A stretch of 45,548 nt of DNA, taken from positions 1 to 45,548 of the IMG/VR virus record IMGVR_UViG_3300036900_000123, one strand, 5' to 3'. Position numbers and translations under genes: made by a program. Below are positions 31,328-37,260 of this stretch, piece after piece; positions within the stretch are counted from its first letter, which is position 1; each line of letters starts with the position of its first letter. The notes below the pieces were generated by a model, which was not told where the DNA came from, made no database searches, and was given only the letters and a program-made list of their open reading frames with translations. The stretch comes from a virus.

Positions 31328-31674
31328 TTATCGATCATCCCGACCACGCTCACTATCATCTCTTCGAGCTTAGCTTTGCTGCGATGAGTCTTCACAGGAA
31401 TGTCCTTCGCCGGCTTGAAGAGGAATGTAACGTCAATGTCGAGATCATACTCCCCATAGGTATCCTCCTGAGAACGGCCACATGAAGACAAAAACTCCAA
31501 AAGGCGGAATCGGAACTCACGAGACTGCAACTGCCGTAGCGTGCCCAGGTCTAGTCTTCCCGGAAGGGCAATTACCAGTTCGGATTCGCTTTGTCCTAGA
31601 AGACGGTACTGCGCTGCTGGTTCCCATTTACGACGATGCAGCACGGGAGCTGCGCGAGCGACCTTGAGCTTCAT
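31324..31674 (-). CDS. Hypothetical protein in sugar block
   Basis: This 116-aa protein starts at ATG 31674 (ATGA overlap with the preceding gene). An N-terminal extension to 31728 would read through the repeated junction. It has YRLLGQSESELVIALPGRLD and FLSSCGRSQEDTYGEYDLDI, alpha/beta character and no known domain. It overlaps the dehydratase start by 4 bp. Confidence 0.55.
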   Translation of the reverse strand: MKLKVARAAPVLHRRKWEPAAQYRLLGQSESELVIALPGRLDLGTLRQLQSREFRFRLLEFLSSCGRSQEDTYGEYDLDIDVTFLFKPAKDIPVKTHRSKAKLEEMIVSVVGMIDK

Positions 31675-31691
31675 CGACAGATGCTCTTCCA
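31671..31691. repeat. 21-bp junction repeat, copy A
   Basis: Identical to 31955-31975. Read leftward it encodes the last residues ...WKSICR-stop of one gene and the ATG of the next. Both copies lie at a gene junction, flanking the small gene 31671-31958. Confidence 0.9.
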
Positions 31692-31958
31692 AAACCCCTG
31701 CCCCGCACTCTCCCCCGGACGAAGCCAACGTATCTCCACGATGTCTAAGCCACGTTGAGGGGTTTCTTCCCCATTAGAACTACGAACTACCCCAGCTACT
31801 ATTGACTTGCCGTCCCTTGCGTATTCGTTATACCAACCGTCCTCGATACGAACGAGAAAGGTCTTCTCGGGCGTCTCCTCAATCAGTATCGTATAGCGAG
31901 TGCTTCCATCACTCATCGCTAGAAGCGCTTCAGTTCCAGCCCTCAAATCAAGACTCAT
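31671..31958 (-). CDS. Small hypothetical protein, flanked by direct repeats
   Basis: This 95-aa product starts at ATG 31958, overlapping the preceding stop (ATGA). It is acidic with SDGSTRYTILIEETPEKTFL and VRIEDGWYNEYARDGKSI. Its C-terminus FWKSICR equals that of the upstream cysteine-rich protein because the two 21-bp junctions are identical. The gene may have been inserted by recombination between these repeats. Function is unknown. Confidence 0.6.
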   Translation of the reverse strand: MSLDLRAGTEALLAMSDGSTRYTILIEETPEKTFLVRIEDGWYNEYARDGKSIVAGVVRSSNGEETPQRGLDIVEIRWLRPGESAGQGFWKSICR

Positions 31959-31975
31959 CGACAGATGCTCTTCCA
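31955..31975. repeat. 21-bp junction repeat, copy B
   Basis: Identical to 31671-31691 over 21 bp, then divergent on both sides. It lies at the stop/start junction of the Cys-rich secreted protein and the next gene. Confidence 0.9.
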
Positions 31976-32230
31976 TACGTACTTGCGTTGCCCGTAGTCG
32001 TAAACCTGCTCAGGCTTACAGCTCTTGGTTCCTAACGGGGGTATCCGCAAGGGCTGAATCGGCGTGATCGCCGGGGGCTGAATCGGACAGATAGCCGGTC
32101 CACAGATCGGCTGTAGCTCCCCCGGCATCGTACAGATCGCTTGGTTATGTCCGTTCATACACGTACAGGTACAGGCCGCCCGAGCCACTACCGGAAGCAC
32201 CAGGACGGCTACTAGAACTAGAAGTCTCAT
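31955..32230 (-). CDS. Small secreted cysteine-rich protein
   Basis: This 91-aa product has a clean Sec signal peptide (MRLLVLVAVLVLPVVARA). The mature chain is dense in cysteine (CTCTCMNGHNQAICTM, CGPAIC, SCKPEQ, SICR) with a Pro/Ile repeat PAITPIQPLRIPPLG. Eight cysteines suggest a disulfide-rich periplasmic or surface peptide. Role unknown; it could be a toxin-like or exclusion factor. It has no lipobox. Confidence 0.65.
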   Translation of the reverse strand: MRLLVLVAVLVLPVVARAACTCTCMNGHNQAICTMPGELQPICGPAICPIQPPAITPIQPLRIPPLGTKSCKPEQVYDYGQRKYVWKSICR

Positions 32231-32370
32231 TTCATCATCCCCTTCATGCTCTTCGGCATCTTTGGCCCCATCTTCTTCTTCATCTCATCGGCTCTAACGA
32301 AGTCCCTCGCTACGGATTGGGGTATACCCACCTTCTGTGCGAATTCAGGATCTGCCGCTGCTGCCCTCAT
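32227..32370 (-). CDS. Small Lys/Met-rich protein
   Basis: This 47-aa protein runs from ATG 32370 to TGA, overlapping the next gene (ATGA). MRAAAADPEFAQKVGIPQSV is followed by KKKMGPKMPKSMKGMMK, a basic Met-rich tail. A longer frame through the upstream gene is a shadow. It may bind nucleic acid or the protein before it; function unknown. Confidence 0.5.
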   Translation of the reverse strand: MRAAAADPEFAQKVGIPQSVARDFVRADEMKKKMGPKMPKSMKGMMK

Positions 32371-32374
32371 GGTT

Positions 32375-32665
32375 CTAGCTTGCTTTAGGCTCTTGCTTGG
32401 CACGCTTCCTCCTCTCAGCTCGACGCTTGGCCATATAGTCCCGCATGTAGTTACGCAAGTACTCCTTACGGGTCGATCCAGCGACAGTGGATGAGCCGGC
32501 AGTCTCCACAGACGACGACTTGATCTGCTTTCGTGGCGAATCGCCCTTTCCCGTGCCGCCACCTTCCTCCACAACCGGGACAAACTTTGAACTTCCCTTC
32601 TCGAATACGTGCGGCTCCCTTCCCCAATGCTTTGCCCCGCACACCCGACATACCGGCTTCTCCAT
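32375..32665 (-). CDS. Basic zinc-finger-like DNA-binding protein
   Basis: This 96-aa product has CRVCGAKHWGREPHVFEKGS (CxxC plus His) at the start, a flexible middle and a strongly basic end (YMRDYMAKRRAERRKRAK). A nine-base box identical to those at 32771-32825 overlaps its start codon and ribosome-binding region (32665-32673). It may therefore bind or be controlled at these boxes. Confidence 0.6.
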   Translation of the reverse strand: MEKPVCRVCGAKHWGREPHVFEKGSSKFVPVVEEGGGTGKGDSPRKQIKSSSVETAGSSTVAGSTRKEYLRNYMRDYMAKRRAERRKRAKQEPKAS

Positions 32666-32673
32666 GTTAGACA
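32665..32673. promoter_or_regulatory. Isolated TGTTAGACA box at a gene start
   Basis: TGTTAGACA overlaps the ATG of the preceding protein. It is identical to one of the boxes of the array at 32771-32825. The position suggests an operator for autoregulation. It is one of at most a few genome copies (another TGTCTAACA at 532-540). Confidence 0.55.
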
Positions 32674-32685
32674 GGATGCTTTAAT

Positions 32686-32756
32686 CGGGGAGACTCGTAC
32701 TGCTGACTAGATCTGTTCAGTGATACTGACAGCAGCCTGAACACGCGTCCTCCCCG
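32686..32756 (-). other. Nested pseudoknot-capable structured element (71 nt)
   Basis: Outer stem: CGGGGAG (32686-32692) with CTCCCCG (32750-32756). Inside, CTGCTG (32700-32705) pairs with CAGCAG (32730-32735), and TGTTCAG (32714-32720) with CTGAACA (32737-32743), in the crossing order of an H-type pseudoknot. All three are perfect. It lies in the leader of the gene at 32665. It is not a tRNA: no T-loop or anticodon arm is seen. Confidence 0.55.
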
Positions 32757-32770
32757 TCAAAGCACCCTCC

Positions 32771-32825
32771 TGTTAGACATGTTTAACACATTGTCTAACA
32801 CTTGTCTAACACTTTCTGTTTAACA
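32771..32825. repeat. Array of five palindromic 9-mers (TGTYTAACA-like)
   Basis: Boxes at 32771 (TGTTAGACA), 32780 (TGTTTAACA), 32792 and 32803 (TGTCTAACA) and 32817 (TGTTTAACA). Starts are 9-14 bp apart, near one helical turn. TGTTTAACA is a near-perfect palindrome and TGTTAGACA is the reverse complement of TGTCTAACA. This is a plausible set of operator or iteron sites. Confidence 0.7.
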
Positions 32826-33017
32826 AGCTCTGTTTTTTGTTTTGTTCTGTTTGGTGCAGAGGCGAGCCTGACCTCATGCCCGGACTTGTTCCAGTCAGCG
32901 TATGAGACTCTGCGACTTCCATTCCCCACTCCAGCTCAGAAAGAGATCCTGAACTGTCGGTGCGCATAACCGTTATTGTGTTAAATAGGGCTTAGGTAAG
33001 CCACAAACCTCTGTATC

Positions 33018-33055
33018 CCACTGCGTATGCAGCATAGAACATGTGCATACAGTGG
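33018..33055. other. Strong imperfect hairpin
   Basis: CCACT/AGTGG and GTATGC/GCATAC form 11 pairs with a 2-nt bulge and a 14-nt loop. No T-tract on the transcribed side, so it is not a typical terminator. It lies 24 bp downstream of the 33080-33481 gene. Confidence 0.5.
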
Positions 33056-33079
33056 TTTAGAGCTCGAGCTAGAGTCGCG

Positions 33080-33481
33080 CTAGCCCACTTCAGGATTGGG
33101 GATTAGCTGAGCTGGAGTGCTGTTCGCATGCTGCTCAAGTTCAGAGTCAGGCTCAAACTCAAGCTGCTGATTGGCAAAGCGGATACCAAAATCAGTGCCT
33201 GCCTCGAACGCGGCACGGAGCATAATAGAGACTATGCTGAGATCCGAGACGCCTTGTAGCTTGGCCCAGCTCTCCCAGGCTTGCTGCAAGGATGAAAGCT
33301 GAGTGGTCGGCGTCAATTGCGAATGATTCTCGGTCTGTGTGTGTTTCTGACAGCGTCGTGATACGACCTTGAATGAGCTGTTATAGGTCACATTGACTGC
33401 CGGCTCAATGCAGCTCGGCATATCACAAGATCCGGTCATGAAGCGAGTGATGAGCTTCCGCCACTTGCTGGTATCAGCCAT
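33080..33481 (-). CDS. Hypothetical protein, possible packaging partner
   Basis: This 133-aa protein has a Cys-rich N-terminal part (MTGSCDMPSCIEPAVNV, RRCQKH; zinc-binding candidate). A helical, hydrophobic middle (LSIVSIMLRAAFEAGTDFGI) and a Pro-rich end follow. It overlaps the upstream gene by 8 bp and precedes the gene-free region. Function is unknown. Confidence 0.55.
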   Translation of the reverse strand: MADTSKWRKLITRFMTGSCDMPSCIEPAVNVTYNSSFKVVSRRCQKHTQTENHSQLTPTTQLSSLQQAWESWAKLQGVSDLSIVSIMLRAAFEAGTDFGIRFANQQLEFEPDSELEQHANSTPAQLIPNPEVG

Positions 33482-33893
33482 TATCCGTCTCGCCCTCGAT
33501 GAATGGCTTCTCGAGCTGCATCAGGCTTGGAGCGAGTTGAGCTAGAGGATTCAGGTAGTTGTTCTGGATGGCTAGGAAAGGATGATTGTGACTGACAGGT
33601 GCGTATTCAGCCTTGGTCTGCGCTCGGCGCTCTAGGATGAACTTAGCGGCGTTATAACCGTTAGGGTCATCCCGGTCCTTGGCTCGGTCCACCATTGCGT
33701 CCTCAATCGATCCTAGGCCCTCACACGCGGCCGCGTCACAGGCATCAGTGAAGTCCTTGTCAGCCTTACGCCAGCGCATCAAGGCATCGCGTGAGATGCC
33801 GGCCTTCCCCGCGGCAATGGTTAGACTGTGTCCAGCCCGTAGAAACTGTAGAATCTTCTCGCGGCGTTCGGGAGAATCTTTGACGTACATCAA
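33474..33893 (-). CDS. Small terminase-like protein
   Basis: This 139-aa protein has a clean N-terminal HTH: REKILQFLRAGHSLTIAAGK, with AGISRDALMRWRKADKDF, the pattern of small terminase DNA-recognition domains. NGYNAAKFILERR is a typical following helix. It is about 4 kb upstream of TerL. The HTH could also belong to a regulator, so the assignment is moderate. Confidence 0.7.
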   Translation of the reverse strand: MMYVKDSPERREKILQFLRAGHSLTIAAGKAGISRDALMRWRKADKDFTDACDAAACEGLGSIEDAMVDRAKDRDDPNGYNAAKFILERRAQTKAEYAPVSHNHPFLAIQNNYLNPLAQLAPSLMQLEKPFIEGETDNG

Positions 33894-34237
33894 TCGTCTA
33901 CGGTGATAACAGCGACAGGTGAGATGAAGTACTTGCCCGTCGCTGAAGCCTCAACCCACACGTTGTAATCGTCAGCCGTTGAGAAGGCTTGAGCCGTCAT
34001 ATTCTGACCATAGACCCATTGAGCGCTGGTGAAGGTTAAGCCCTCGGAGCTTGAGTAGATCGTACTCTGTCCGATGAAGAGCGTCGAGGCGTTGAAATCT
34101 AGAGCAAAACCACCGCTTGAAGAGGCAGAGCACTTGACCTGAATATTACGACCTGTGGCGCCCGTGAAGTCGGTCATGTCGATGCCAGTCGAGATTCTTA
34201 GGAGGTAGCCGTAGCTGCCCTTTCTAGGGTTAGACAA
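33890..34237 (-). CDS. Structural protein, beta-rich
   Basis: The 115-aa form starts at TTG 34237, because ggaggg lies 5 bases upstream; the ATG at 34327 has no such site and runs through the previous gene. SNPRKGSYGYLLRISTGIDM and the beta-rich remainder (FNASTLFIGQSTIYSSSEGL) resemble phage beta-sandwich structural proteins. It overlaps its neighbours by 8 and 4 bp. Confidence 0.65.
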   Translation of the reverse strand: MSNPRKGSYGYLLRISTGIDMTDFTGATGRNIQVKCSASSSGGFALDFNASTLFIGQSTIYSSSEGLTFTSAQWVYGQNMTAQAFSTADDYNVWVEASATGKYFISPVAVITVDD

Positions 34238-34442
34238 GCTCCCTCCAGATCTCGTTAGGCGTAGTGACCAATAGATCCAAGACAGGTCCAAGGAAATCCG
34301 GTTGTGTGACGGCGGGACCGGGTTCATTGATTTCGAGTAGTCCTAATCCGTTCCAGAGATAACCTGCAATCCCTTGATTCTGAGCTATAGCGAAGCCTGC
34401 GAAGTCATCGGCAAAGCCAATACGACTGGTTAGGCTAGCCAT
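34230..34442 (-). CDS. Hypothetical small structural-region protein
   Basis: This 70-aa product: ASLTSRIGFADDFAGFAIAQ, then GYLWNGLGLLEINEPGPAVT and PNEIWRELV. No known domain. It starts within the HNH gene end by 8 bp and overlaps the next gene, so it is likely co-translated. The function is unknown. Confidence 0.55.
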   Translation of the reverse strand: MASLTSRIGFADDFAGFAIAQNQGIAGYLWNGLGLLEINEPGPAVTQPDFLGPVLDLLVTTPNEIWRELV

Positions 34443-34836
34443 GTTGTCGTCGCTTTTCGCGTTGAAGTCGCGCGCATTCCCGGCAATATCGACTGCCGGT
34501 GCGCTTATCTAGCCATGTATGCAGCGCGTAGCTATGACCGCGCGGACAGTGTGTCTTGCGAGCATTCGCATTTCTGCCTCTGGCAATACAGTCCGCCATG
34601 TTCTCGGTATGCGTTCCGAGTCGCAGATGGGCCGGATTGCAACAAGAGGTGTTGTCGCAACTATGCAAAACGGACATTCCTGCCGGCAATTCCCTGCCCC
34701 AATAGCCATTGGCCCAAGCCCATGCGAGTCGGTGGGTTCGATAATATTTGCGGCCGAAACCCTTCACGCCATAGCCATGATGACTTCTGGCTCCATGCCA
34801 TTCCCAACATTCATCGGCAAGCATTGGCTCAGCCAC
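34435..34836 (-). CDS. HNH homing endonuclease (HNH_3-like)
   Basis: This 133-aa protein has CWEWHGARSHHGYGVKGFGR, THRLAWAWANGYWGRELPAG and VLHSCDNTSCCNPAHLRLGT, the classic phage HNH endonuclease core with His/Asn/His and zinc-ligand cysteines. A C-terminal CPRGHSYALHTWLDKRTG motif supplies more Cys/His. It sits in the structural operon between a structural and a small gene, as free-standing homing endonucleases often do. Confidence 0.82.
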   Translation of the reverse strand: MAEPMLADECWEWHGARSHHGYGVKGFGRKYYRTHRLAWAWANGYWGRELPAGMSVLHSCDNTSCCNPAHLRLGTHTENMADCIARGRNANARKTHCPRGHSYALHTWLDKRTGSRYCRECARLQREKRRQHG

Positions 34837-36100
34837 GCCATTGATCTCGAGTGGCTGAGACGCTGTTATTTGAGACGGAGGCTGAGGCTATTGCAGTCCC
34901 AGCTGAGGTGAAGATCTCGATCGTATTCGCGGTTTGTGCGTGACGGTTCAAGCTCCGGGCAATGAGCCAGTCAAAGCCTGTACCCCGAGCAATGCTCGTC
35001 CATTCAGGCGCAGATCCAGGCTCAGTGGCTGCCTTGTTCCAGACTGCATTGGGGACGATTGCTGAAATGTCGGCACTTGTCGGCACGTCATAGAGAGTAA
35101 GTGCATTTTGAACCACAGCACTCGTAATAGCGCTGATATCGCCCGAAGTGGGAACATCATAGTTCACCAATGCGCCTTGGATGATGACGCTCAAGTTGGC
35201 GGAGCTCGGGATCTCCCATTGGCTAATGGCTCTGATCATCGCCCCGCTAATACTGGCCGAGCCGGGAATATCCATTTGCGTCAGCACATTCTTGACGACC
35301 ACGGAAACGAGCACACTCGTTCCAGCGGAGGTCATGACCTGATAGTTGGTTAAGGCATTCGTGATCAGGCCAGAAATTGAGGCGTAATCGACCCCTCCGC
35401 CTGTAATATCGCCGACCGAAGCCACGTTATAGCTATTGAGGACTGCACTGACCATTGCCGACATATTGGCGCTCGTCGGCACATCGGCATTGGTCAATAC
35501 ACCCTTAGCTACAGTGCTTACTAGAACGCTCATACCCGCACTGGTCGCGACATCGCCAAGAGTCAAAGCGTTCTTGACCACGACCGATATGAGTGCACTG
35601 GCTGCAGCTGAAGTCAGAGCCTGATAGTTCGTAAGCGCCTTGCCAGCCACATTCGAGCCGACAATCGAGACAAGTGCACTGACGCCCGTGCTCGTAGCAA
35701 TGTCCATATTCGTCAGGACATTCTTAACGACCACCGTCACGATCGCACTGACGCCGGCACTCGTCGCTATCTGGTCAGCTGATCCGTAAAAGAGCTTGAA
35801 GGTCGTGGACTGCCAAACTTCGGCTTGTAACGCGTATTGAAGTGCAGCTGAAGCCGAGACATAGACGACAATGGTTCCCAGCGTGTCCGTGTCCGTCGCG
35901 TCAAGCGTGATGCGATAGAGACCCGGACCTACTGAAGTGGCTGAAGTCGTGTCATGACGTGCGGCTGAAACGCTGCCTTCCTTGACGATGACAATCTGAG
36001 TGTTCGCAAAGGCGAGCGATGTAAGGAGGTTGCCCGAGACATCGACCATCGGTCCCACAACGACCCGACTGGCTGCGTTTTGCTCTAGAAAGCGACCCAT
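34829..36100 (-). CDS. Repeat-rich adhesin-like virion protein
   Basis: This 423-aa product has an N-terminal beta domain (VDVSGNLLTSLAFANTQIVI and on). From about residue 115 to 370 a repeated unit of roughly 22-30 residues follows, carrying the pattern A-TSAG(V)SALVS-V(V)KN(V)L(T)N, which suggests a solenoid or coiled fibre. It is placed in the tail/adhesin block with the two large secreted proteins. It has no signal peptide. The role may be host attachment. Confidence 0.65.
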   Translation of the reverse strand: MGRFLEQNAASRVVVGPMVDVSGNLLTSLAFANTQIVIVKEGSVSAARHDTTSATSVGPGLYRITLDATDTDTLGTIVVYVSASAALQYALQAEVWQSTTFKLFYGSADQIATSAGVSAIVTVVVKNVLTNMDIATSTGVSALVSIVGSNVAGKALTNYQALTSAAASALISVVVKNALTLGDVATSAGMSVLVSTVAKGVLTNADVPTSANMSAMVSAVLNSYNVASVGDITGGGVDYASISGLITNALTNYQVMTSAGTSVLVSVVVKNVLTQMDIPGSASISGAMIRAISQWEIPSSANLSVIIQGALVNYDVPTSGDISAITSAVVQNALTLYDVPTSADISAIVPNAVWNKAATEPGSAPEWTSIARGTGFDWLIARSLNRHAQTANTIEIFTSAGTAIASASVSNNSVSATRDQWRG

Positions 36101-36819
36101 TACCTGCTGATCCCTACTTCTCTACGCCAAGCAGTCATCTGCGGCACCGCGTTAAACGTGGCAGTGGAGGGCTTGAACGCAGCAATCACAGCCGCCCATG
36201 CCTCTGTCGGCTGCGTCCAGCTCTCCGATTGTCCTGCACCGCTTCCTCCCGAAAGAATCTTATAAACAAACGATCCGAGCTCACCCGGAACAGATTCGTT
36301 CTCCAAGATGAGCGTATAGCCCTCGGAGCCCGCATTCTCAGTGATCGTAGCGGGGCTCGACGCATCTGTAGCCATCGCAGCTAGAACCAGACAATTGTTG
36401 TCGGCTGGGGTTGTCGAGCCCGTACTTGAGCTCGTGCTTGAGCCTGAATTAGTGGTGGGTGTCCCGCTCGCCGGACTCGCCGCACCACCGGAGAATTCCG
36501 CAGCGGCTACCCAAATGTCTTGAGAGTCGCTAACGGCTCCCGAAGGATCTGAAGTGATGGTGAGATTTCCACCCGCCCCCACTGCAAAGAAATGGATTGC
36601 ACAGCCCATGTCGCCATTAGTTTTGTAGGCGGACTGCATGTAGCTGCCGTTAACATTGTCACTCACTGCAATAGAAGTGGGCGCCGTACCACCTGCGGAG
36701 AACACCAAGGTGGCCACTCCAATAAAATTGCCGGCGACAGTGGAATTGAGAACCACGCTCTCGTTGTTCGACGCATTGACTCCCGCAGCGGCCGATCGTC
36801 CGGTGAAAGTCCAAGCCAT
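36100..36819 (-). CDS. Beta-rich adhesin-like protein
   Basis: This 239-aa product is rich in Ser, Thr, Gly and Ala. A first domain (TSIAVSDNVNGSYMQSAYK), a Ser/Thr linker (TPTTNSGSSTSSSTGSTTPA) and a second beta domain (TENAGSEGYTLILENESVPG) are seen. The N-terminal domain resembles that of the 861-aa neighbour (WTFTGRS vs similar beta repeats). It may be a carbohydrate-binding module. No signal peptide. Confidence 0.6.
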   Translation of the reverse strand: MAWTFTGRSAAAGVNASNNESVVLNSTVAGNFIGVATLVFSAGGTAPTSIAVSDNVNGSYMQSAYKTNGDMGCAIHFFAVGAGGNLTITSDPSGAVSDSQDIWVAAAEFSGGAASPASGTPTTNSGSSTSSSTGSTTPADNNCLVLAAMATDASSPATITENAGSEGYTLILENESVPGELGSFVYKILSGGSGAGQSESWTQPTEAWAAVIAAFKPSTATFNAVPQMTAWRREVGISR

Positions 36820-37260
36820 TTAGGGATTCCAGTTGTCGAGCTCGACGACTCGACTGATGCGGCTCGACGGCAGCGGGATATAGCGCTCGAGCGTCGGACT
36901 TACCTCACAATCAAGGCTTACTATGATCGATTGAAAGCCTAGATTGGTGATGAGGTAGAGCGCACTTTCCTCTAGTGTCGTCGCGCCCTTAACAGCTCTG
37001 AATGTGACCCTTCGGTATTCCTTAAGATCAGCTGCAGAAAGAAGCGTTACGTCCTCGTCCTCGAGTATCGCTGAGCTCGACGTAGCCGGGACCGAAGGAC
37101 TGAATGCCCGGATCAGATCGCCCGTGGCGACATCTTCAACTTTGTACTCAACCGAATCAGGAGTATCCGGAACTAGCGCCTGAAAGAACGCCGCATTTGC
37201 ATAGGTCGACTGTCCGGATCTTACAACGGTCTTAACAACCGAGACGGTCATCGAATCCAT
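36820..37260 (-). CDS. Ig-like hypothetical structural protein
   Basis: This 146-aa protein reads VSVVKTVVRSGQSTYANAAF, then VEDVATGDLIRAFSPSVPAT and EYRRVTFRAVKGATTLEESA; the fold is probably beta-sandwich. It lies directly between the 861-aa protein and the 239-aa protein. No known family is recognised and it has no signal peptide. Confidence 0.55.
   Translation of the reverse strand: MDSMTVSVVKTVVRSGQSTYANAAFFQALVPDTPDSVEYKVEDVATGDLIRAFSPSVPATSSSAILEDEDVTLLSAADLKEYRRVTFRAVKGATTLEESALYLITNLGFQSIIVSLDCEVSPTLERYIPLPSSRISRVVELDNWNP

Larger units (their letters stand above)
32674..33079. other. Gene-free regulatory/origin-like region (406 bp)
   Basis: No convincing gene here on either strand. 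It holds a nested pseudoknot-capable element (32686-32756), five nine-base boxes (32771-32825), a T-rich tract (32831-32856) and a strong hairpin (33018-33055). Repeats beside an AT-rich tract recall a replication origin; boxes near a gene start also fit an operator/promoter hub. Confidence 0.55.

Noticed and set aside
32686-32756. A tRNA-sized cloverleaf in the gene-free region
   Set aside because: The 7-bp outer stem and 71-nt length suggest a tRNA, but there is no TTCGA-type T-loop, no D-loop GG and no CCA end; the inner pairings cross as a pseudoknot instead.
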